Shown in pieces: positions 9,560 through 19,273 of a stretch of DNA of 64,000 nucleotides; the stretch's first letter is position 1, and every line of letters starts with the position of its first letter. A program made the translations under genes and the position numbers. A model generated the notes under the pieces. That model was not told the origin of the DNA. It was given only the letters and a program-made list of their open reading frames with translations, and did not search any database. The stretch spans positions 1 through 64,000 of the forward strand of contig JAOTON010001937.1 in the NCBI GenBank assembly GCA_034440635.1, read 5' to 3'. This stretch comes from Lepas anatifera. Its lineage: Eukaryota > Arthropoda > Thecostraca > Lepadidae.

Positions 9560-10677
9560 TTAACTGGCGTCAACGTACAGTGGAGGGTCCTGAAGGGGCC
9601 CCTGAGATCTCGGAAACCAAGAGGGTTTGAAATCACCCGTTATGAGACGCATGATGGCGATGGTGATCTACGTTATGGCTAAGTTTCATTGACCTGGCTC
9701 AGTATCTTCAAAGTCTAAGGAGGTTGTAAAGGCCCCTCTGCTGAACTAAGCGGCACCCTAAGTCGGTCTTTCACAGAGGATATGGACCGGCTGGAAACCT
9801 ATTGGGAAATGTCATAATTATGCAGAAAAGCGGTAATACGCCAAAAGTGAGCTAAGGTCATATAGGGAAGGCCCACTTAATGCCCTCTGAAAGTTTGAGG
9901 TCAAGGTCATTCACGGTGACCTATGATTAGCAAGACCCATTCCCAACAATGTACAATACAACTGGCACTGTAAAAGCCTTTTGGCAGAACTGAGGGTTTG
10001 GCCTTGAAAAAGCTTTTGACCTTGACCAGTGACATTGACATTGACTGTGAGTAACTATAACTATGAAGCCAGAGCATCGCATAAGTTATATTGAGTAATG
10101 ACATCTGTACGGAAGAACACTGGGATCAATGACCTTGGCATGTGAGCCTGGTCCTTATTTGGGGTGACTGATAGATAACCCGATTATATCAAGTTATTAT
10201 CTGATTTCTTATGTTTCTTGAATAGGCGTTCTGAGCCTTGCTCCTATGTCCACCTCTAAAGCATCGTGGATTTAAATTCATTTAAATTTGAAACAATTTA
10301 AATTAATTTAAAAGCATTTAAATTCGAAACAATTTCAGGGAAAGGCAAACCGTAATTTAGAATCTGGCCATTCTTAATGTAGAGGAGTAATTTTAGCATT
10401 TTTGTTTGCAATATTATATGACGTTATTACGTCACCACTCGGTCTACATTGCATGCGAACTGGTGCGACTGCAGGATTACACCGGTCTCAAAATATAAGT
10501 GAACTTGAAAGCCTATAAAAACAAAATTGAACCGATTTTTTTAAATTCGTTCACAAATCGATGCACTCATGCGTTCTCTCAAATTTGGCCAAGTAACGTA
10601 TTTTGGCGGCGAACGGTTCTCCGGACACTTTGAAAAGTAGGTGACGGCACTTTATGACCCCTGAACTTCGCGTTATA
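9560..10677 (+). mobile_element. TTAA-flanked element, family C, copy with internal insertion
   Basis: Starts TTAACTGGCGTCAACGTAC, followed by the family landmarks GAGATCTCGGAAACC, a TGACCT-rich centre, then ACGTCACCACTCGGTCTAC and a GGTTCTCCGG end. Compared with 40554-41433 the first 20 or so bases of the left end are missing and the right TTAA is decayed (TTATAA). A 223-bp insert lies at 10190-10412. Confidence 0.7.
10190..10412. mobile_element. 223-bp insertion with 7-bp direct repeats
   Basis: Interrupts the family C element at a point where the other copies read straight through (GATTATATGACGTTATGACG). ATTATAT occurs on both sides (10183-10189 and 10413-10419), consistent with a target duplication. 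The start TAGGCGTTCTG resembles a segment at about 18515-18560. Superfamily not identified. Confidence 0.6.
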
Positions 10678-10679
10678 AG

Positions 10680-13110
10680 GTCACCGAGCGGTGTTAGGAC
10701 CCCTGAGCTGGTACGGCCCCCTGAGTTGATTTGGCGCTCGCTTGAGGTGATTCAGGGGCTCTTAGCTTGACTGGGCCTCTGAATTGGCGTAGAGCCCCCG
10801 CGTTGGTGTTGCTCCCGCCCCCTCCCCCTTTAGCAGTTTTGGGATCCCGCGAAGTTAAGCTAAGCCTCGGTCCCTGAAAAAGACTAGGGCCTGCAACTGG
10901 TTTGGACCCCTGGGATGGTGTGAGCCCTTGAGCTGGTCTGGGCCATTTACATGGTCGGGTCGCCTGCAGTGATCTTGAGAACCATGGGCTAAGCTGGAGC
11001 CCTAAGAGTTGTGACATGAGCCACTGAGCTCATCGTGGGCCACTCATCTGGTCCGTGGTCCCTGAACTTTTATGGGGCCTGCCAGGTGGTCTTCGAACCC
11101 CTGAGGTGGTCTGCACCCCTGAGTTGGATTTGTGTCTCCTGAGATCAAAGTTTCGCAGGGGACCTTTGGCTGTTCTGGGGCCCGCTTATCTTGAGACGCA
11201 TGGGCTGATATGGACCCGTGAGTCGACACTGGGACCTCTGAGCTCTTTGGGGTCTTTTATCTTGTCTTACCCTCCTGAATTGATATTGGGCCTCCCTCAA
11301 ATGTTTTTGGGAGCCCTGAGATGTTCTGGAACCTATGAGATGCTCTGGAACCTCTGAGTTGGGTTCATGCCTACTGAGATGGAGCTTCACTAGGGGCCCC
11401 TGAGCTGTTCTGGGGGCCCTTGAGACTCTTGCACAGGAGGTAATAGACTTGAGCTTGAGGCCCCTCGGTATCGTCTTCTGAGTTTTTATGACCCCCTGAG
11501 GACTTTAGGATCCTTGAACAGGCCGGCGCCCCCTGAGTTGTTGGTGGGTCCTCTGACGTGATATTGAGTCCCATCGGCTGATCTGGGGCCCCTTTAGATA
11601 ACCAGGCCTCCACATTGATCTTGAAATCCATGTGTTGGCCCTGGAGCGTCATGCGCTTGTCGGGACCCGTTAACTGGTATCAGCTGGTCTTGGGACTTCT
11701 GAGTTGGTTGTGAGCCGCCGGAGAGGGAGTTTTGCAGGTAGACCCTGGACTGTTCTGGGGGGCCGTGAGATGATATTACACATGAGCTTACGGGTTCGGC
11801 CTTAGACCCTGAGCTGGTTCAGGGGTCGTGAACTGGTCTAGGGTCCCTGAAAGGATTTACTTAGGAGGTCCCTGGCTTGGTCATAAGGCCCCTATCTGGA
11901 TTGGTGTCCCGTGAGCTGCTAAGGGACACAGAGCTGGTATTAGGCCCTTTAAATGGGTATGGGTCTTTTAACTTTTCCGGGTCCTATTATGCTACTTGAG
12001 GTCCCTTGAAATCGTCGGGGGCCCAATTGCTCTGGCCCCCTGTGTTTTTGTGGGCCTGCTGAGCCGATTTAGAGCCCTCAAAGCGGGTCCTAGCCCCCTG
12101 AGCTGATCTGAGACCCTTTCAGATGGTCAGGGTCCCCTCGCTGATCTTGAAACCCCGGTGTTGACACTGGCGCTTTTTGAGCCGTCAGGGGCCCCTTATC
12201 TGGTATGGAACCTCTTAACTGGTATGGCTCCTCTCGGCTAATCTTTGGTCACATGAGTTGGGTTTGGGCCTCCTGAGAGGATGTTTTGCAAGGGGTCCCT
12301 GGACTGATCTGGTACTCTGAGAGAGTACTATACAGGAGCTTACTGTCTTTGTCTTGGGGCACAACCTGATTTGGGGTCACCTTAGCTGGTAAGGGCCCCT
12401 GAGAGGAACTACATAAGAGGTTCTGACTCTGCCCCATGGCCCTTAGCTGGATTGGTGTCCCTTGAGCTTACAAGTGCCCGTGGGTTGGTATCGGGTCCGT
12501 TTAACGTATGGGCCCCTTCGGCTTGTTTGCAGCTTCGTGAGTTCGTCAAGGCACCCAGCTGGTCTGGCCCTCTTAGTTTGATGGGCTTCCTAAATTGACA
12601 ATGAACCTTCTTGAGAGAGTTTCGCAAAAGGCCTCTGGGCTAATCTGGGTCCTTGGGAGGGTATTGCACAGGAGTTTACTGGAGTGATATTGGGGCTCAA
12701 GCTGGTTTGGGGCCCCTGAGCCAAAATGTGCCCCTGAAGTACAATGTCAAAGGAAGTCCTGAGCTAGTCTAGAACCCATGAGAGGAATTTTGTAAGAGGT
12801 TCCTGACTTGGTCCAAGGGCCCCTAAGCTTGATTGGTGTCCATTGACGTGGCATTGGGACTTTTTAATCAGTATGGATCCAATTAGCTTGTCTGGGCATA
12901 TTATGCTGATCTGGGGCCCCTGAGCTTTTTAGAGCCCTTAGCTCGTCTGGGACTCTGGGTTTGTGCTGGGCCCATTAAACTGGCCTGGGGCCTAATGAAA
13001 ATAGATTTTGCAGAAGGTTTCTGACTTGAGCTCTGGATCCCTAAGCCAGTGAAGGGCCCCTGAGACCAAATTTGGCGTCTGTACCCACAGTCATGCATCG
13101 GAAAGAAATT
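10680..13110. repeat. Degenerate 2.4-kb satellite built on GGGCCCCTGAGCTGGTCT
   Basis: Irregular tandem copies of a roughly 25-30 bp unit resembling GGGCCCCTGAGCTGGTCT, many diverged. Landmarks such as GAGAGRRTTTTGCA followed by a GGACTGTTCTGG-like motif recur near 11150, 11385, 11725, 12280, 12615 and 13000, suggesting an older higher-order period of about 350-550 bp. Open frames here are by-products of low stop density. Confidence 0.75.
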
Positions 13111-13458
13111 GTGTTGCAATTGGTGCGTTTACAGGAGGCCCACTCTTTGTTATTTGCCATAGTTTCAGTACTCCGGACAGCGTGATGAGACACTGCATGA
13201 GAAGTGGTGGGCGGAGGAGGGACAAACGTACTCCGTCCTCTCTCACTTTCCAAAGTGGGGGGACGCGTCTCCCCGTCCCCCCAACGGCGGGACCCTTTTA
13301 TCTATACACGAAAAAGTATCAAGAAAGTGGTTTAATGAAAGCAATTGCATTTTTCACACATTCAAGGAACGAATTTTCTATGCATAATTTCTTTTTATAT
13401 AGTTTCCTTTGATGTATGGTGCAGTTTTTTGTCTTAGAATTTTAGGGGCAAAACCATC

Positions 13459-13460
<2 letters not shown>
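13111..13460. other. Spacer between satellite and repeat D
   Basis: Contains a short G/C-run inverted motif near 13255-13290 and nothing recognisable as a gene. Confidence 0.5.

Positions 13461-13504
<44 letters not shown>
13461..13504. repeat. (GA)n microsatellite
   Basis: About 21 uninterrupted GA units directly preceding copy 2 of repeat D, as in copy 1. Confidence 0.95.
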
Positions 13505-13506
<2 letters not shown>

Positions 13507-14508
13507 GTAGAAAGAGCTAAGACAATGAGCCAATTCCACGGAAATAGCATACTAGACCTAGCTATCGCCATACTGAAGCACCCCTCAGAATTTTTGGTGA
13601 TTTATTCATATCACCAGAATATTCATATCGTAATAATCATTTTGGGCAATAATGACACGCCAACTGCTGGGGCCATAAGACTTCTCAGAAGGGGAATACG
13701 CTAAACTTGAGCATTGACAAGTATTTTGATTTCACACACTAATGTTGCCTGTTGCTAACACGTTTTCATTGAGGACTAAATTAAAAAGTGCACGGTACGT
13801 TATAATATCTCTCCTTTCAAAGACAGAGCCAACGGCAGAGGTTTAGACCCGTATCTCATTTTGGGCTTCCGGAAAAAATTTGATTAAATGGTCGAAGTGT
13901 GTTTAAATGTTCATGTCGGTCTTACCTCCCGGGGAAGTCATGATCCGGCTCGTGTAAAAATCCTACCATCATACGGTTTCGTACGGTTTTTATAGGCACT
14001 ACCCGCAGTGGCGGATCCAGGGGGGCAAAAAGGCAATTGCCCCCCAAACGGAAAAGCTCGGGGCAAAACTATGTTTTTGCCCCCCAAAGCGATCGACCTC
14101 CTTTTTCCCCCGACTCCTTTTTAGCTTGTAAGCAAAATTTTGGTGCTTCAACTCTCAACTTCAAACAGAATTAGAGAAGTTCAGTGTAAATATTGGGGCT
14201 TGAATAGGAAAAAATGTATCTTGAGCCCATATTTTTCACCCCGTGACGTTTTTTTGCTTTTCGTCTTCAGTTCCCAAAATCCTACCGAAAAGGCATATTG
14301 TAGCGCAATTTTTCACTGCGCGACGTTTTTTTTCTTTTTGCTTTTCGACTTTGGTTTGCCCCTCCCAAACCAACCGGCTAGATCCGCCACTGACTACCCG
14401 CATTTAAGTGTATTTTTTTCTTATGAAAAGCATCCACTCCTGCGGCCCCGACCGGATCGGGACCCCTGGTTTGAAAAGAAATATCCACCCCTGGTAGAAA
14501 TATTACGG
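13505..14508 (+). repeat. Dispersed repeat D, copy 2, split by a hAT MITE
   Basis: Matches 557-1142 on both sides of the insertion at 14006-14392: the left part from ACAATG to TATAGGCACTACCCG, the right part from ACTACCCGCATT to GGTTTGAAAAGAAAT. No coding function is apparent. Confidence 0.75.
14006..14392. mobile_element. hAT MITE, 387 bp, 8-bp target duplication
   Basis: Ends CAGTGGCGGATCCAG and, reverse-complemented, CAGTGGCGGATCTAG, with ACTACCCG repeated on both sides (13998-14005, 14393-14400). Copy 1 of repeat D shows a single ATTGCCCG at the same point, which confirms the insertion. The interior is C-run rich and encodes no transposase. Confidence 0.92.
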
Positions 14509-15384
14509 GAGTTGGCGTTAGATTAAGCAAAGGGTGCCAATTGGACAGTCTGTGGAAAATCTATGCTTTTGGGCTTTTACCACCGAGTAACTGAACTCTT
14601 TTAACAAAAACTCAGTGGTAAATGCAAATGGCGCATTATTCCTTAAAGAATAATGCTACACTGTAGTTGTATATCAATTAATCCGGACAGCGTAAAAATG
14701 CTTGACTCATGTATTTGCTTTAGGTGGTTAAAGTTTGCTTAGGTGGTTAAGTTATTCTGTTCAAATTTCTGATTTGGTGTGTTTTTATGACTTGAAGTAT
14801 AATTCTACCACCATATAAACTTGCGCCGAGCGGAGTTTTCCGGTCGTTACCGTACACTATGAAAAACGGTAGAGGTAAGGATTCCAGGTGGGTATAGTGG
14901 TCTAGTTTGGCCATAAGGATCATAGATTGGCCAGGTAGGTTTCATAAATATCATAAAAACAGCAATTAACCATAATTTGAACATTTCTCTGAGTCAGTTT
15001 TGTTCTTTCTTGGCTTAGACAACTGACAGTCTCCACACGGTAGATGTTGGTAGAGGCACGGACAAAGGCTCACGCAGGGGCGAATCGAAGGCGAAGAATC
15101 TGATAATGGTCCCCGTTGCCGTTAATTCATGTCTTTTTGTTGAAAGGAACGGGTAAGTTGATTGTATTTTTTTCGACATCGTGGGGCCCTCCGGTCCCCC
15201 AAACCTTAGGTCTTGATACACCGCTGAGCCCACAGGCATGCTGCAACGCGCCACTTCGTTGCTTTGTTTACGAGTAGTTAAGGCTTGTGCTGTGGGTGGG
15301 GCGGAGCTTTTGAACAAGAGAAGGTGAGTTGAGATGTTTGTCAAAATCTTAAACACTTGCTAACCAGAGGCGGGTTTTCCGGAT
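14509..15384. other. Intergenic, nothing recognised
   Basis: No exon-like segments or repeat ends recognised. A 113-codon - strand frame at 15015-15356 shows no family resemblance. Confidence 0.5.
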
Positions 15385-15885
15385 TTAACACGCACAGTGG
15401 AGAGGGTCGAGCGTCAACGGACTGTGGATTGGGTCCAAAAGTGTCCCCTCTCCTGAGATCTCAAAAAGCTAATGGGGTTAGAATAGCGCCCATTTGAGGG
15501 TGAGTGGGTTCGACGGCTATTCATGTTACAGCTAAGTTCCATTGACCTAGGTGAATATTTTCAAGGTCGAACGAGTTGGTGAAGGTCAAATCTGAGCCGT
15601 GCTGGAGACATTTTGAGAAATGCCGTGATTATGCGGGAACAACCGGGAATGCACCAAAAGTGGAATAAGGCCATAGAGGAAAGGTCCCACATAATGTTCC
15701 CTGAAAGTCTGAGGTCAGGTTCATTCAAGGTCACTGACCTATGGCTTACCAATATGACATATTTCAAAAACGTACCGACAATATAGCTGGCACTATACCT
15801 GACTTTACGAAAAATGAGGGTTTGACCTTCAAAACGACCTTTGAACTTGACCTACGACTTTCACCTTGGCATTGAGCAGTCTTAA
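15385..15885 (+). mobile_element. TTAA element, family C, 3'-truncated copy
   Basis: Begins TTAACACGCACAGTGGAGAGG, continues GCGTCAACGGACTGTG and GAGATCTCAAAAAGCTAATGGGGTTAGAA, then the shared TGACCT-rich interior. The right third found in the copies at 32299 and 40554, with its TGACGTCA block and terminal repeat, is missing. Confidence 0.65.
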
Positions 15886-16188
15886 CACGAGCATTGACAT
15901 GAGGTGAAAATCACAAAGATGCAGAATTCTCACGAATATGCCTCCGAAGGCACAATTTGCGTGAAGTGTACGTTAAAGATTTGGAAGAAATTGTCCAAAC
16001 TGTGCTATCATCCATGACTTCGCCCCGGGCTAGATCTCGAAAACCTGTAAATAAATTCAAGTTTGTGCTAAGTGGCAATCAGGCACCGTAATGTTGAGGT
16101 ACTCCTGTAGCATCTATGTTTTTGGTCCGTATCCTACTCTACCTTGTCGTACTCCCGTTGTACCTTAACAATATATTGCTCCCTTCAG
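15886..16188. other. Possible intron sequence upstream of the candidate exon
   Basis: Ends in the pyrimidine-rich acceptor TTGCTCCCTTCAG at 16188. Nothing else recognised. Confidence 0.35.
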
Positions 16189-16312
16189 CTGTGGGATGAT
16201 ATGGCCAGAATAATGGGGAAGGACGAGGTCGAGGAGCAGCTCACTGTGAAGCCCTCAAAGCTGGCAGAGGATTCCTCCGTCAACGTCATCGCACTGAAAA
16301 CCGTTGACAACA
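16189..16312 (+). CDS. Candidate internal exon of an unrecognised gene
   Basis: A 124-bp segment bounded by a good acceptor (CTCCCTTCAG at 16179-16188) and a consensus donor (GTGAGT from 16313). It is open in one frame for 41 codons plus one base and reads LWDDMARIMGKDEVEEQL... ending in IALKTVDN, an acidic, protein-like composition unlike the surrounding sequence. I do not recognise the family and found no partner exon. It is more convincing than other short frames because both splice signals fall exactly at the edges of the well-composed stretch, but it could still be chance. Confidence 0.4.
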
Positions 16313-16559
16313 GTGAGTACCTTCAGTTATGTCGACTTTTTGAGAGAAGTGTGCGCTAACGTGGCCGATTGTGTGTTGCATGTATTAACGTATTGTTGCA
16401 ATAGTCTCTCTGCAATGAACCCACCTGTGCGATTTTTAAAGTACGTCATTGATGCATTATTTTCATTGGATGCAACTTTTTACACAAAACTTTAGGCCTT
16501 TTATTCTGGAAAATGCCGAAAAAATAACACACTTTTTCAGTTCAGATTAGGAGTGGTGC

Positions 16560-17446
16560 CAGGGGTGTAAATTTGGATGGTTTTAGGCGTGCAAGAATAA
16601 GAAAAACACCACTTTAAATCATCAAAACCTTATTATTATAAGACATATAAGTGTTGGGGGGGTTAACGACGCACCAACTGCCAGGGTCATACGGCCAGGG
16701 TCATACATATAAGTGTCCAGACTACTTCGTTCTCTTGATTTTTCTCGGTTTTCGGTGAAATGCCTCGTTTGAAGTGGGCGTGTGTAAGCGGCCGGTGATC
16801 TGCAGATAAGGGACCCTCAATAAATGACGTAACGCTAATTTTAAACGGAGATCTCCACAATAATGTCGCAATATTGACTTTAACTTGGCCTGTGCAGTTT
16901 TACTCGCACATGTCTGTATCTGCAAAACATTAAAGGGTGTCTCATCTTTTTAATGGGTTTTGAACTGAGAGTATTTTTGCACGGTGTGTCGAGAAATCAC
17001 CATTGGCATATATAATTTCACCCAGATCTCTGTGTATAAAATTTCCGCAAGCCTTAAATTTCAAAGAAGAGGGATTTACTATTTTATTTCAAAACATGAA
17101 AAATCCGTGCTGGAAGCGCATATCCCATGATGAATGTTAACAAATGGCATGACCACGCAACCGTACTTCATGCTTTCATGCGATGCTTGGATAAACCCAG
17201 CGTAGTAAGATAATGAGCGATATATTTGTTTTGAACGATTGGAGGTGGAAACAAAAGTTGGTTTCATGGTTTTTCCGACCTATTTTGTACATAAATTGTT
17301 ATTTTTAGTGTCAACAAAGAGGTATATTTCCTTTCATTGATTATTTTCCCTTCAATTAAGATATTTGAATTTTTAAACATTCAAATCATTTTCACCGGTT
17401 TGTTAGGAAAAGCATCCCTCAACCGTTCCACAATTGCACGCCCCTG
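16560..17446. mobile_element. Non-autonomous hAT element, 887 bp
   Basis: Ends CAGGGGTGTAAATT and, reverse-complemented, CAGGGGCGTGCAATT, with near-identical 8-bp flanks AGTGGTGC (16552-16559) and AGTGGTGT (17447-17454). It contains the CACCAACTGCCAGGGTCATA core shared with repeat D. No transposase frame. Confidence 0.75.
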
Positions 17447-17699
17447 AGTGGTGTTTAGCATCGCCATTTAGGATTTTGCTTGTTGGTAATTAGTGGTAAT
17501 AACTGGAAGTCAACCATACCAGTAATGCTCATCCGCAATTAGATTAAAAGCGACCCTCTTCATCCGCACGATTTCGTATCAGGCAAAATAGGTAGCATAA
17601 GCAGATCTGCTCTGACATGTCACTGGGATCAATTTGTAATTTTAGAGAAATGAGTGCGGAGTGAAAAAGTTCCCAGAATTCTTCGTTGTTCTGAGGTCT
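17447..17699. other. Short spacer, nothing recognised
   Basis: No feature recognised between the hAT element and the reverse-transcriptase fragment. Confidence 0.5.
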
Positions 17700-18240
17700 C
17701 TCATAAAGCAGGCTGGGATATGATTTTCCACCAGTTTCAGTGCAGGAAGCAAGTGGAGTATAGAGTAACTACAAAATCACGGCCCTTGCTGACGGGCTGC
17801 TGCTGCAACACGGCCTAGATCGTTTACGGAGGTGGTCCGTTAGGTGGGGTCTCATTCTAAATCCCATAAAGTGCAAATCGTTCAGGATGACACTCAGACG
17901 CTCACCTCTCCAGATACAGTATCATATCGATAACGCTGTTATTGAATCCGTCAACAAAATTCGTGATCTGGGCACTGTTTTAGACAACAAACTCACGCTT
18001 TCGGCTAACATCTTTAGAATCGTTAGTCGGCCAAACCGTGTATTAGGCCTTTTGATTCGGACATTTCAGATGAATTAAAGAAGGACTAAATGCAGACCAA
18101 AATATGTTCTGACGGCATGCTACGCCAAAATTAGGTCTCTGTTAGAATGGAACATCATTATGTGGTCAGATGCTGCCAATTCCCACACAGTGCGGGTTGA
18201 TCGGGTACAACAACAAATTTATCATCTGGTTAAAGGGAAT
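17700..18240 (+). pseudogene. Non-LTR reverse transcriptase fragment
   Basis: One frame reads LLQHGLDRLRRWSVRWGLIL, NPIKCKSFRM and then VNKIRDLGTVLDNKLTLSANI, the order of motifs downstream of the YADD box in non-LTR reverse transcriptases (a loop ending in W..W.L.LN..KC, then KDLGV..D..L...). After a stop at about 18076 a frameshifted continuation (LLEWNIIMWS, RVDRVQQQIYHL) matches the next conserved region. Both ends of the element are missing. It is unrelated in sequence to the larger element at 19274-23088. Confidence 0.7.
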
Positions 18241-19036
18241 GGACCAGTTTGTCGAAGTTCCAAAAAGCATAATAAATGAACAAAATTGGTCTGAAAATCT
18301 GGAAACCACATTATTTCCTCACTTTGATACGCTAAAAACAGAAATATATCTTCTTCTCTACTGATTAATGACGTCATCAAAAGAGTAATTTTTATAGTCA
18401 GTAAAATCCCGAGCATTGATTCCGCTCGATCGTAGACTCGCTGTGAAACGGAATTGAAGGTCAACCGATTACTGCGCATATGTGGCTTACTTACTTACTT
18501 ACTTATGGCTTTTTATTAGGCGTTCTGTGCATAGCACCTTTGCCCGCCTCTAAAGGAGTGTGTGGGAGAATTTTTAGAATTTTGCGTGAGGGCAAGCTAC
18601 GTTAGTCTGTTGAAGCAATGGGGGGTTATTTCAAGTAATGGGTTGCAAGATGTTTTAGCTTGCGAAGGGACGGTCGTGGCAATGGCATAGCCATGCCAAG
18701 GGAGGTCTTTTAATAAATTTAGACCCGCAGAGTGCGAAGGTTATCCATGTGGTTGAAGATCTTAAATTTAAAATTTTGGAATTTAGAATTTAGAATTTTG
18801 TGTGTCAGCTACTGATGTCCGCTTGTCTACGTTACTCGAAATCCTCCGTTAAATCAATAATTTTCATATTTTAGAAAGTGCGCTAAACACCTGGCCAGGG
18901 TGCCGCGAATTTACCCTGCAACCCGGAGGTGAGGTTGCAGCTCCCCTCTCCGGCTGGGCAGCCGCCGCGCAGAGGAAAAGAAGTGTGAGAGGACAGTTAG
19001 ATTGCTAGTAAGAGTATGAGTGTGGTTAGCATAGAG
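18241..19036. other. Intergenic with a short (TTAC)n tract
   Basis: Contains (TTAC)5 near 18487-18505 followed by a segment that resembles the start of the 10190-10412 insertion. Otherwise nothing recognised. Confidence 0.5.
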
Positions 19037-19060
19037 CCGCAGTGAAAGGTATCACTGCGG
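19037..19060. other. Perfect 9-bp hairpin
   Basis: CCGCAGTGA and TCACTGCGG separated by a 6-base loop. It lies downstream of the - strand retrotransposon's coding end and may belong to its 3' UTR. Confidence 0.45.
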
Positions 19061-19068
19061 TGAAGAAG

Positions 19069-19140
19069 TCTAACCTAATTAACCTAACCTGCTTTCAAAG
19101 CTAGCCTAACATAACCTATCCTTAGCCTAAGATAAACCAT
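19069..19140 (-). repeat. Degenerate TTAGG-like sequence
   Basis: On the - strand GGTTAGGTTAATTAGGTTAG and nearby TTAGGCTA motifs. It resembles the arthropod telomere repeat but is short and irregular and lies just beyond the retrotransposon's 3' coding end, so it may simply be its tail. Confidence 0.35.
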
Positions 19141-19273
19141 TTAAAGGTTAAACAACTATGGCTTAAATTTTGCAGTGGATCATCTGTGACATGAATGGCT
19201 AATTTGAAAATAGGCCAGTCCTACTTTGAGGGTGCACCATGCACCCTCCATCATATATACTGGGAGGGGTGAT

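Noticed and set aside
10694..13119. Multiple 60-110-codon frames on both strands
   Set aside because: All lie within the degenerate satellite, where stop codons are scarce because of its composition; none shows a domain.
15882..15900. TTAACACGAGCATTGAC looking like a family B end inside a family C remnant
   Set aside because: The position corresponds to ordinary family C interior in other copies (TAACTATGAAG); the resemblance is probably coincidental and no further family B sequence follows.
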